Part shown: piece after piece, positions 1 to 7,368 of the stretch
Numbering within the stretch: the stretch's first letter is position 1
Layout: every line of letters starts with the position of its first letter
Assembly: GCF_019392245.1 (NCBI RefSeq)
Contig: NZ_JAHXRL010000012.1
Span: 1-64,000, forward strand
Length of the DNA: 64,000 nucleotides
Origin: Sulfitobacter sp. CW3
GTDB lineage: Bacteria > Pseudomonadota > Alphaproteobacteria > Rhodobacterales > Rhodobacteraceae
Direction of reading: 5' to 3'
Translations under genes and position numbers: made by a program
Notes under the pieces: model-generated
What the model was told of the DNA's origin: nothing
The model's database searches: none
What the model saw: only the letters and a program-made list of their open reading frames with translations

Positions 1-150
1 GTCGTCGCAGTTGCAATATACGACCTTTCCCTTGAAGTGTTTTCGGTAGTGCTTCAGTTCCTGTTCTACGTCTTCGCGCTGCGTATAGAACTCGTCTTCC
101 TTGGCACCTTTCGCCCGATGTAAGCTGGCGTTTTGCGTCTCTACAATCAT
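1..150 (-). CDS. EcoRI-family adenine-specific DNA methyltransferase, N-terminal part only
   Basis: The reverse strand reads 50 codons from an ATG at 150 to the window edge. The stretch contains NASLHRAK, KEDEFYTQ, EQELKHY and KVVYCNCDD. This matches the known N-terminus of the EcoRI-type adenine-specific methyltransferase family (Pfam EcoRI_methylase), including the DEFYT and CNCDD blocks before the SAM-binding core. The start is chosen because AAAAGGAACAGAAAA precedes this ATG; an in-frame ATG at 174 lacks such a site. The gene lies 164 bp downstream of the AAA ATPase gene on the same strand, so the two may form one modification or defence module. The catalytic domain is outside the window, so activity cannot be judged. 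Confidence 0.82.
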   Translation of the reverse strand, partial: MIVETQNASLHRAKGAKEDEFYTQREDVEQELKHYRKHFKGKVVYCNCDD

Positions 151-314
151 TTTTCTGTTCCTTTTATCCGGCATTGTAGATCAGACAAATCCACTTCGTG
201 ATCCCATGATAATTTCTAGTGTCGCTACATTCGAGTTTAGAGGTGTCCCTGTTAGCTAGTTCGATCTTCAAATTGCTAGCACAGAAGCTGTGTTGGCTAC
301 TGATGCTCATGTAA

Positions 315-2408
315 TTATGGGGCTTCAAAAAGCTTGGTACACTCAGCGATTACGTACTCAGGGACGCTTTCAAATTTATGGGGGTTGAGCTGCATAACGT
401 ATTCATTTTCGATGTGGTACGATTCATTGATGAATTTTGTAATCACATCATCATCGTGCTTACCTCTAACAATGCGAAATAGTTGGATTTTCTCGTAACC
501 AATATTTGTGTCAAAAAACTTGCTTTTCATCAAGACATCATCACTCACCTGACCAACGAGTCCATCATAATCAAAGCCAGTTATCCGCTCTTTGATACTG
601 GCCTCAGCAGAGAATTTCTCTTCTAGCGTCATCTCACGCTTTTCCGCAGATGATTGAATTGTAGGTACAGCCCTCTTTTTGAACAAGCTGGCAAGAAGAT
701 TGTATTCAAGCCCAAAGTTATCGAGGATTTCGTAATGACGCCTTAAATATATGGCTTTCACGATGTCATCGACACCCGTCGCAAGGATTTCGGTACATAT
801 TTTTGCAAAGGTCTGAATGTCTTCTCCAGCGATCTGTGCCTCCGCAACTTTACCTTCCCTTGAGGACAGAAACGTCGCTGATGGATGCGATCCTTTGAAC
901 ACACTGGCGGTACTTTTGACTACATCAATTGCGGGTTCAATATCATGGGTAAGCATAAGTGTTGTGCGATCTCGGAGGCTGGCCTTACCTCGAAAAAGTT
1001 GATGTAAAATCGCAAATTTCTTATTCTTGTCAAACGAAGATATCGGGTCGTCCAAAATGATAATATCAGGATTTTCACTAAGCACTTGATGCATGAATAG
1101 GACAAGTGCGAAGGCGTTTTTCTCGCCATAACTGAGGTGATTAGCCGCTGAATCAACGTGCTCACTAAGATCTCGGTGCACCAGTTTCATTTTATAGGAA
1201 TCTGGCTCCGGTATGATGACAACGGTGTACTTGTAGCCTGCCGACTTCAAGAAGCTGTTGATGTTCTCTTGGTTGGCTTCGATGGTCTTCTTTATCTTGG
1301 CTTTGTGCTGGTTTATGTGGCCCTTGAGCGTGCCAACCTGCTTAATCAGTTCTCCTAGCTGTACGTTTATCGGATCAGTTACCTTTCTGGTTTCTGGCGA
1401 GTCCAACTTGTCAATCATTCCAAGATCAATCTTGAGCCGCTCCATTTTCACGTCAATCTCGTCAACGTCTCGCAAAGAGAAGAACGAGATTGTTCGCAGT
1501 CCCTCCAGTTGCTCAATAAGCGCTTCAATCCCGGTTTTAAGGCTACTCAGAAAGCTCTTTTCTGGTGCTGTGAGCTCGATTTTTGCTTTTGTAATCTTAG
1601 CCAGATTTTCTTGGCACGCTTCACTGAAATATTTACCTAGACGCTCAATAACGGCCTGAAGTGTGTTGAGGTGGCCAATAGCTGTCGCGTCATATTCTTT
1701 AGCGACGGCCAATGCGGTCTCTTTCTGCTGTTCGGCGGGGAGCGCGGTTGAACAGTATGGGCAAGTATCACCAAGCTTTAGGAATTCGTTACCTTTGATC
1801 TGCCAGCCAATCCATTTTGAAGGATTTTGGCTCTTTATGAATGTTTCAAACGGCTTTAACGCATCTGGCATATTGTCGATCTTGTTGCCTGAACCAAACG
1901 CCTTGAGAACTTTGCTAGATTTGGAAATTGAGCCATCTTTATTGGCTGTACCGAAAGCGTCACGCAGGTCTTTAAGATCCTTTGTCGTTTGCTCAATCTC
2001 AGGACTGTCAGCAAACGCTTTCTTGATCCCAGCAAAGAGATCTTCAATTTTTTGCATTGCTGCATCATAATCAGGTGTCTTGATGAAGATATCGAAGCTG
2101 TTTTTGACAACTTCATCTTGTTGGAACGCAAACTGGTTAACGTATGCTTCATCAAATACTAAAGCGGACCCAATGCCTTGAATGCCATCAACGCTCGGCT
2201 GTGCTGCTCCAGCCTTACCACGGTTTTTAAACGGCATCAGAACGGACAGAGTCCCATCATCCCGGGCCTGGCTCACAATTGCTTTGGCAATGGTGCTCTT
2301 ACCAATACCGTTCGGCCCATACTTTATATTCAGACTGCCTTCTTTGAGAAGTATTTCAGCGCTGTCGATACTATTGCAGTTTTTGATAGTTATTTGATAG
2401 TCTGCCAT
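315..2408 (-). CDS. AAA_13-type ATPase with zinc-hook-like CPYC motif, probable defence ATPase
   Basis: A 697-residue SMC/Rad50-like ABC ATPase. Walker A GPNGIGKST is at residues 31-39. A long middle region probably forms coiled coil and carries CPYC at 216-219. The signature LSYGEKN and Walker B IIILDDPISSFD lie near 425-455. This layout (split ATPase, central CxxC hook) is that of the AAA_13 family, which includes the anticodon nucleases PrrC and RloC. An R-x3-E pair (RRHYE) occurs in the C-terminal third, but I could not place the matching histidine of the PrrC triad, so nuclease activity is not claimed. The gene precedes an EcoRI-type methyltransferase on the same strand, recalling PrrC/RloC genes linked to restriction-modification loci. 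Role inferred: anti-phage or anti-plasmid effector. The ATPase call is certain; the function is moderate. Confidence 0.8.
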   Translation of the reverse strand: MADYQITIKNCNSIDSAEILLKEGSLNIKYGPNGIGKSTIAKAIVSQARDDGTLSVLMPFKNRGKAGAAQPSVDGIQGIGSALVFDEAYVNQFAFQQDEVVKNSFDIFIKTPDYDAAMQKIEDLFAGIKKAFADSPEIEQTTKDLKDLRDAFGTANKDGSISKSSKVLKAFGSGNKIDNMPDALKPFETFIKSQNPSKWIGWQIKGNEFLKLGDTCPYCSTALPAEQQKETALAVAKEYDATAIGHLNTLQAVIERLGKYFSEACQENLAKITKAKIELTAPEKSFLSSLKTGIEALIEQLEGLRTISFFSLRDVDEIDVKMERLKIDLGMIDKLDSPETRKVTDPINVQLGELIKQVGTLKGHINQHKAKIKKTIEANQENINSFLKSAGYKYTVVIIPEPDSYKMKLVHRDLSEHVDSAANHLSYGEKNAFALVLFMHQVLSENPDIIILDDPISSFDKNKKFAILHQLFRGKASLRDRTTLMLTHDIEPAIDVVKSTASVFKGSHPSATFLSSREGKVAEAQIAGEDIQTFAKICTEILATGVDDIVKAIYLRRHYEILDNFGLEYNLLASLFKKRAVPTIQSSAEKREMTLEEKFSAEASIKERITGFDYDGLVGQVSDDVLMKSKFFDTNIGYEKIQLFRIVRGKHDDDVITKFINESYHIENEYVMQLNPHKFESVPEYVIAECTKLFEAP

Positions 2409-2758
2409 GCTGCCCTCAAGTTGCTTATGATCAGCCTTACATGGCTCGCGCCGTTGTCACATCATAGAATGTACGATCCAACCTCTTTTCTCACCAGTGA
2501 GTTGTTTTCGACTGATGTTTCAGAGGCTGAAAGCGCATAACAACCGTCAAGGGCTAAACCCCGTTCAAAACCAAAGCGGTTGTTAAAGGTTTTTGATGTT
2601 TGGGTCAGTTGTTGACGCAAAGGTCAAAGTCATCTGACGTTCAACAAAACAGGACATCTCTATTGAAGCCAACACTTGATTTAGCACCCTAACTTCGATT
2701 AAACAATATTATAACAGGTCCACGTAGTTATAATATCTCACAATCGAAGGAGTGTCGC
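2409..2758. other. Intergenic region with repeat and operator
   Basis: No gene is seen. Positions 2605-2649 carry a short repeat (GTCAGTT.TTGACG..AAGGTCAAA..ATCTGACGTTCAAC) that recurs at 22506-22550 and, more degenerately, near 13188. The AT-rich inverted repeat at 2703-2739 is listed separately. Confidence 0.6.
2703..2739. promoter_or_regulatory. AT-rich bipartite inverted repeat (copy 1 of conjugation operator)
   Basis: ACAATATTATAA, then 13 bp, then TTATAATAT. The same 12-bp arm with exactly 13 bp spacing recurs at 44210-44246 (perfect inverted repeat) and 26944-26978. All three lie just upstream of genes of the transfer system. The likely role is the binding site of a plasmid regulator; the protein is not identified. 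Confidence 0.6.
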
Positions 2759-3517
2759 ATGACAAACATTCTCCACTCAAGCGTACTGGCTATGGTATCA
2801 GCCGCAGTCGGCATCACAGCGGCACCGGAACGCGTGCAAGCCCAGACGTATCAGATAGATTGCGCTATTCTGCTTTGCTTGTCAGGTGGTTGGCCTGCAT
2901 CGGTGCCATGTGCCCGCGCCCGCGCAGAGTTCATCCGCAGGATCACACCTTGGCCTGTTGAGCCACCATTGCAAATTTGGCGTTGCCCGATGGGCGCAGC
3001 TTACACGGTCGATCCTGACACTCTAACAGCGGATCGCATCTATGAAATTCTCTTGGACATGAACGATGCACCTGTCCAGTCGTACCCAAGCGTCCCACTC
3101 ACGGATACTTCGCTTATGGCGCAACCCGCCGTTGTCCGACGCAGCGGCGGGTCTGCCAACCCGCTTCCAGATGGCTTTGCCATGCAGCTCGTCCAAGATG
3201 GCGGTGCAGACATCGACATAAGCGGTGCAGAGTTCAATTTCGTCCGTTCGATCCGCGTTTACAACGTCACATACGCCAGACAGCATGAGAGCGGCCAAGA
3301 TGGTGACTGCAACCACTCATTTTCGATGCGCGTTGGGACATATGGGACGCAAGGCGATTTCAGTTGGGCGGGATCAAGCGATTACCGCTCGCTGCCTGCG
3401 GCTCATACGGGTCTTGAGAACTATCCAAGTAACTGCCCGTCGATCTTTCATCGGTCGGTTTTTGTGGATTGGCGCGACTATGAGGGCAATTACGGGTTTG
3501 AGCAGGTCAACTACTAG
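2759..3517 (+). CDS. Secreted TrbM-like protein of conjugative plasmid
   Basis: A 252-residue protein with an N-terminal signal peptide ending about residue 29 (AERVQAQ region). After it comes a cysteine signature: IDCAILLCLSGGWP, then a Cys about 12 residues on, the acidic/basic segment EFIRRITPWP and a further Cys (WRCPM). This resembles the TrbM/KikA family of periplasmic conjugation proteins. The C-terminal half (three or more further Cys, many Tyr and Ser) is not recognised. The start has a strong site, GAAGGAGTG, 7 bp before ATG. The gene stands alone behind the AT-rich operator shared with mobC and virB, which supports a role in transfer or pilus assembly. The family call is moderate. 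Confidence 0.6.
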   Translation: MTNILHSSVLAMVSAAVGITAAPERVQAQTYQIDCAILLCLSGGWPASVPCARARAEFIRRITPWPVEPPLQIWRCPMGAAYTVDPDTLTADRIYEILLDMNDAPVQSYPSVPLTDTSLMAQPAVVRRSGGSANPLPDGFAMQLVQDGGADIDISGAEFNFVRSIRVYNVTYARQHESGQDGDCNHSFSMRVGTYGTQGDFSWAGSSDYRSLPAAHTGLENYPSNCPSIFHRSVFVDWRDYEGNYGFEQVNY

Positions 3518-3637
3518 GCGTGGTATGACGCCGAGTGCACGATACTATAATTGCGACAGGCACCCAGACGTTGTATGCCTGTCGTCATAAATAATAAGAA
3601 TCAACAGGTAGAGGAGCAGTTCCCACCGTACAACGAG

Positions 3638-3674
3638 AAACCCCCGCAGAGGGGTTAACCTGTACGGGGGGTTT
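3638..3674. terminator. Terminator-like hairpin after the TrbM-like gene
   Basis: AAACCCCC ... GGGGGGTTT inverted repeat about 120 bp after the TrbM-like stop. A near copy occurs at 3932-3968, so the pair is also a direct repeat. There is no long T run. Confidence 0.4.
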
Positions 3675-3931
3675 AGAACCAAGGGATTGGCGTCCCGAAT
3701 GGCTACTCAATTTTTCAAGTCCGGTTCTAACACCCCACCAACATAGCAATCAAGCAAAAAACGCATCTGTGCGTCCGCTATATCTGCATCTTGGCCTAAC
3801 CCTTTCATCAACCACAAGAGTTAGCCCAAGGCGCAGCATACAGTAGGTACTATGGCCGAAAGCCCAATACCCTGTATTCTGACAGCGCCTGAAACAAGAG
3901 AATCGGAAGGAGAAACCAGCCCTAAAAAGTA

Positions 3932-3968
3932 GAAACCCCCGCAAGGCGGAAACCTAACGGGGGGGTTC
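3932..3968. repeat. Second copy of the C-run/G-run hairpin
   Basis: GAAACCCCCGCAAGGCGG ... GGGGGGGTT repeats the hairpin at 3638-3674 with about 80% identity over 45 bp. Between and after the two copies lies a second repeated motif, AAAAAACGCAT.TGTGCG (3757-3775 and 4049-4066), whose core ACGCA-N4-TGCGT is palindromic and may be an operator for the downstream RepC-like gene. Confidence 0.4.
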
Positions 3969-4123
3969 TGAAACCAAAGAACGCCAATTCTTTAGTAGAT
4001 CACAAAAGCTGTTGATCTCGGTTTTATCACTCCCTCTCCAAGCTGGCAACAAAAAACGCATTTGTGCGAACGATGAAAATTTGCCCGCAGCCGTCTTGCT
4101 TAAAATCGAGCAAGGATAGAAAA

Positions 4124-5362
4124 ATGAACAACATTTCCGCTCTAAGAGCGCACGACGATCTAGACACCCAAGGGTATCCGACCCTGCCCGAAGGCATGGA
4201 ACGGGACGGCTTCATACGGCTGTTCGAGAACACCGCACCGACATTGTTCAATCTGACGGATGCAGAAATTTCCACTTTCGTTCGCATGGCGGAAGATCCC
4301 CGGCCTAGTGACTGGAAGAAGCCCGACCGTGAACCATGCTGTTGGCGTCGTCAGGGCGAGGTGGCAGCTCGTCGCAGCAAATCCCGCTATACAATCAACC
4401 GGCACGAAAAGCGGCTTGTGGCATTGGGTCTTATCGAGAAACGCACGATGGCGCACGGCGGCAGGTCCGGTTTTGCTGGCTGTGGCATCTTTTTCTCAAA
4501 TGCCATTGCCTTGGTCCCTGCCATGTTGGGCCACAAGCATCAGCAAGAGGCTCTACAGGTAGAGCGCAACCTACTGTGCAACACGCGAAGCATTCACAAG
4601 GGTCATTTGAAGGCTGCGTTGAACGATCTTGCTGACATGCAGATCACCAATCAGAAGGTCGAAGACTACATGTTAGAGTATGAGGATTGGCCTGACGCGC
4701 GATTGCTTCGCCGCATGGATATGGACGAACTTCGCCAGCATGTTCTTGAGGCAGATAACTTGACCCAGAATGTGTTGATGATCTTGCAAGAGTCAGAGAA
4801 TATGCAACACCAGAGCGGCACAGATGCTACCCCCTATATACAAGATACAACCCAAGAACTTAACTATGTCTGTAACGCAAGCGTTGATAAAAAGAGTGCG
4901 GGCAAGCCCACACACACTAAGGATTCATGTTCCGAGCCTACCGGCTCGAAAGATTGCGGAGAAAATGAGAATGAAGGGTCAGCCGAGTACCGCAAGGGCG
5001 AAATTCGCCTAAAGCTATCAGGACCGATCCTTTATGGCCTCTGCTCACCTGAAATGAAGTTCTACATCGATGCTCACGCTCAAGGGCGGCAACCGACCGA
5101 GCATGACGTATCATGTGCAGCGATTCAGATGTTGCGAGAATTGGGTATCAACCAATCAGCTTGGAACGATGCTTGCGATCTCATGGGGAAAGACGATGCG
5201 ATCCTCGCCCTAATCATCACGGACGCAAACCGATACCATCCACAACTCCCCGTCAAATGCCCTGGTGGATACCTACGCGGCATGAACAACGCAGCTCGCG
5301 ACGGAACACTGAATATCATCGCTAGTTTGAAAGGTTTGGATGCGCGTTTGCGGGAAGAATAG
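4124..5362 (+). CDS. RepC-like replication initiator (solo, no adjacent RepAB)
   Basis: A 412-residue protein. The N-terminal half carries a winged-helix pattern (RRSKSRYTINRHEKRL, ALGLIEKRT) followed by FSNAIALVPAM and a long helix. This parallels the RepC N-domain (RP-C), where a similar HTH precedes 'gfsLaPL'. The C-terminal part (WNDACDLMGKDDAI, ALIITDAN, GGYLRGM) closely resembles the RepC C-terminal domain (RP-C_C: ayQDAcevmG, ..Ggylr). The start at 4124 is preferred because AAGGATAGAAAA precedes it, the same leader found before the ParB-like gene at 7369. No RepA/RepB partners lie beside it, unlike repABC operons. It could initiate replication, regulate copy number, or be a relic of a merged plasmid. 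Domain call good, function uncertain. Confidence 0.65.
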   Translation: MNNISALRAHDDLDTQGYPTLPEGMERDGFIRLFENTAPTLFNLTDAEISTFVRMAEDPRPSDWKKPDREPCCWRRQGEVAARRSKSRYTINRHEKRLVALGLIEKRTMAHGGRSGFAGCGIFFSNAIALVPAMLGHKHQQEALQVERNLLCNTRSIHKGHLKAALNDLADMQITNQKVEDYMLEYEDWPDARLLRRMDMDELRQHVLEADNLTQNVLMILQESENMQHQSGTDATPYIQDTTQELNYVCNASVDKKSAGKPTHTKDSCSEPTGSKDCGENENEGSAEYRKGEIRLKLSGPILYGLCSPEMKFYIDAHAQGRQPTEHDVSCAAIQMLRELGINQSAWNDACDLMGKDDAILALIITDANRYHPQLPVKCPGGYLRGMNNAARDGTLNIIASLKGLDARLREE

Positions 5363-5392
5363 GACAGAATGTGCCAATCCTCCCAGCACTAA

Positions 5393-5518
5393 CTACCGGC
5401 CGGGATCCGCGCTCTTGTAGACCACAAAGTCTTGGCCTGACGGCCACGACAATTTCATCTTGGACACCAACCTAATGCAACAGGCCGCTTTATGAATCTG
5501 ATCAACCACGTCAGACAT
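5393..5518 (-). CDS. Possible small protein, 41 residues
   Basis: Short reading frame starting MSDVVDQIHKAACC and ending near 5393. It is included because AAAAAAGGAAACC gives a good ribosome site 6 bp before the ATG. No homology is recognised and there are no neighbours on this strand. It could equally be chance within the 680-bp gap after the RepC-like gene. Confidence 0.3.
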   Translation of the reverse strand: MSDVVDQIHKAACCIRLVSKMKLSWPSGQDFVVYKSADPGR

Positions 5519-5787
5519 GGTTTCCTTTTTTCGCAACCGGAACCACTCAGTTCCGCGCCGATCACCGCGGTCAAAAAGCCGTCGCTGGAGTCTTCTCAAA
5601 ACAAGTTGTTCAGTGAAATATGCGTTTGGTATCGACTAGGTGTGAAACACGTTCAATCCCCCGCCTACCTTGCCTTTCAGCTCAGACCGTCGATCCTTTG
5701 ACCGCCGCTCGGTGAATTTGGAACCAGACTCAAGGTTGAACAGCACCAGTATCAATACGAATTTCGTTTGCTTCCTACATAAACACA

Positions 5788-5820
5788 AAAGGACCGAAAC
5801 CTTGCGGTTCCGGCCCTTTC
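5788..5820. terminator. Bidirectional hairpin terminator
   Basis: GGACCGAAACC, loop TTGC, GGTTCCGGCCC, flanked by AAA and TTT on the two sides. It lies in a gene-poor gap between the RepC-like gene and the next minus-strand gene. Confidence 0.5.
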
Positions 5821-5897
5821 GGTAAATCCAACCGGAGTTTTTTTCACCTTCCACGAACCGTCGCATCCCTGCTAGGCCCGCAATAACAAACAATAAT

Positions 5898-5927
5898 ACA
5901 ATATTGTTTTTAGAACAATAATATTAT
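5898..5927. promoter_or_regulatory. AT-rich palindromes
   Basis: Self-palindrome ACAATATTGT at 5898-5907 followed by AACAATAATATTAT. It resembles the arms of the conjugation operator but lacks the 12-N13-12 geometry. The gap on either side holds no clear gene; a minus-strand frame of 18 codons starting at about 5983 is the only candidate and is not called. Confidence 0.35.
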
Positions 5928-5981
5928 GCCTCGGTCTTTGGCTTTGGTGGACTAGAATAGACGCTCTTTTCATCATTCATC

Positions 5982-6040
5982 TTCCCTCAAAAATCCTCGG
6001 GGGAGCGCCATCGGCGCGGGGGCAGACAGCCCCATCTTGT
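5982..6040. repeat. 60-bp repeat, copy 1 (second at 19570-19632)
   Basis: CATCTTCCCTCAAAAATCC, then a GC-rich block with AGCGCCATCGGCGC and a G run, then CAGCCCCATCTTG. The copy at 19570-19632 is about 90% identical. On the minus strand both copies contain small hairpins (GCGCC/GGCGC and, in copy 2, CCCCCGA/TCGGGGG) immediately ahead of a tiny reading frame. Confidence 0.6.
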
Positions 6041-6042
6041 TC

Positions 6043-6474
6043 TTAGTTTTTCTGGAAAGCGGTGGGACACATTCGACGCATTGCCTGAATGCCAGCAGCC
6101 ATAACCTGCGTGTCGATACGTTCGGCCTCTTCGATGGTCACATCAGAACGCGCCAGTGGTTCAAGTTCTTCAGGGGTGGTGGCAGCTTTAAAGAGTGTCA
6201 AAAAAATGCGCTTATCGATGGAGATTTGTAGCAGGGTTTCTTGGGTGCTCAGGATTGTTTGTGCAAGATTTAGTATGGCGGCAACAGCTAGATCGCAGTC
6301 ATTTTCCTCATCTGTCTGCGCAATGGCGCCAGTGGTTGAAGATCCAATGGCAGCGAAAATATTAAGAATTTGATCTGATTTGTTACCCTCATTATTTTCA
6401 CTAAGTTCGAACGTCTGGTTTGATTTGCGGGTGTAGTGGTGTTGGGCCCCTGACCCGGCCTTTGGCCGTGTCAC
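6043..6474 (-). CDS. Hypothetical protein, 143 residues
   Basis: No family is recognised. The protein is mostly helical and acidic; its middle (DLAVAAILNLAQTIL, IDKRIFLTLFKAAT) looks like a helical bundle, and there is no signal peptide or membrane segment. The frame opens with GTG at 6474; an internal start is possible since no strong ribosome site is visible. It ends just beyond the 60-bp repeat at 5982-6040. The antisense plus-strand frame over the same DNA is less protein-like. Confidence 0.45.
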   Translation of the reverse strand: MTRPKAGSGAQHHYTRKSNQTFELSENNEGNKSDQILNIFAAIGSSTTGAIAQTDEENDCDLAVAAILNLAQTILSTQETLLQISIDKRIFLTLFKAATTPEELEPLARSDVTIEEAERIDTQVMAAGIQAMRRMCPTAFQKN

Positions 6475-6489
6475 CGCGCACTAATTCAG

Positions 6490-6625
6490 CCGGCACGCGG
6501 CTTCACCAGAACATCACGTCCCGATACGAGCTGATCCAATAGTCAGTCGCCCGTCTCTCCGAGCCGTACCCCCTCCTTTGGTCATGCTCGCCCTGGGCAG
6601 CGCCGATCTGCCCTGCGGGTCACGA
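6490..6625 (-). pseudogene. Decayed copy of the small gene at 20029-20220
   Basis: Read on the minus strand, this DNA matches the 5' two thirds of the small gene at 20029-20220. Shared blocks include GGGCAGATCG, GGCTCGGAGAGAC, CTATTGGATCAGCTCG and GTTCTGGTG, but small insertions and deletions break the frame. It lies between the hypothetical gene at 6043 and the leader of DUF3768. Confidence 0.5.
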
Positions 6626-6639
6626 TTGCATGGTGCATC

Positions 6640-6908
6640 CCTTGGGGTTCGGTCAAGCCGAACGCCGCTTCGGGCAGAAAGAATGGGGCCTGTTCCTGCC
6701 CCTTTTTCCACAGAAAATAGACAAGGCCGAGTTGTCGGCTACGCCTTCTGCCCGCACCTACCTTGTCGATTTTCCGTTCCAAATTCCCCGACCCTGTTCG
6801 GCCACATGGCAGGTTTTAGAGACGACGCCCTTTTAGGGCTTTGCTCAAAACCAGCACCATTAAGAGGCACAAAGTCTCAGACGATGGCACCACAAAGGAA
6901 CCGATAAA
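6640..6908 (+). promoter_or_regulatory. Structured leader, copy 1, upstream of DUF3768-ParB
   Basis: A 270-bp non-coding leader related to the one before ardC (22570-22834). Shared elements, in order: GGTTCGG.CAAGCCGAACG (hairpin), a nested hairpin with outer arms AGACAAGG / CCTTGTC (6720-6770), the block GGTTTTAGAG.CGACGCCC followed by TTTTAGGGCTTTG, and CACCACAAAGGAA as ribosome site. The inner stem CCGA/TCGG differs in sequence from the other copies while pairing is kept, which suggests selection on structure. Candidate roles: single-strand promoter of a plasmid leading region, or RNA leader. Confidence 0.55.
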
Positions 6909-7307
6909 ATGGCTTTTGAACAGCTTTCAATTCCAGAAGAAGACTACACCGCAGCCGAGCGAGCAAAGACGATTGCGGAACATAATGACCGCTTTCGCCA
7001 TACTTGGGGGGCGGATTTTACAATATCCGGCCAGATTGTCATGACGCAGGCCGTTGCAGCACTTAGCCCCGCGTGGATGGCGCGGATGATGCAGGCGATC
7101 CAGCACTTTGACGACTTCACCGAAGATAATGACCCATACGGCGATCACAGCTTTGGGGCAGTGGAAATCACCATTGCCGACGATACAAAAACCATCTGGT
7201 TCAAGATCGATCTTTACGATTTGAACCTCGAATATGGTGCAGAAGACCCGACAGACTTGGACCAAACCAAGCGGGTTATGACCATCCTTTTCCCCTCTGA
7301 CTACTGA
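6909..7307 (+). CDS. DUF3768 domain protein
   Basis: A 132-residue protein matching the DUF3768 family along its length. AEHNDRFRHTWGADF and GQIVMTQAVAAL come first, then FDDFTEDNDPYGDHSFGAVE, IWFKIDLYD, LEYGAEDP and RVMTILFPSDY. The family is common on alphaproteobacterial plasmids next to ParB-like and ArdC genes; its biochemical role is unknown. It starts with ATG after AAAGGAACCGATAAA and ends 61 bp before the ParB-like gene, so the two are probably cotranscribed. The gene points toward the predicted oriT, as expected for a leading-region gene. Confidence 0.85.
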   Translation: MAFEQLSIPEEDYTAAERAKTIAEHNDRFRHTWGADFTISGQIVMTQAVAALSPAWMARMMQAIQHFDDFTEDNDPYGDHSFGAVEITIADDTKTIWFKIDLYDLNLEYGAEDPTDLDQTKRVMTILFPSDY

Positions 7308-7368
7308 AAATCAGGAGCGCCCATGCAGGGCGTTCCCCTCAATTCATCACCACATCAAGGATAGAAAA

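Noticed and set aside
315..2408. Assigning anticodon nuclease activity (RloC/PrrC)
   Set aside because: ATPase and CPYC hook fit, but the Arg-Glu-His nuclease triad could not be found with proper spacing.
3750..3944. Minus-strand frame of 64 codons
   Set aside because: Basic and aromatic composition without a ribosome site; overlaps the duplicated hairpins.
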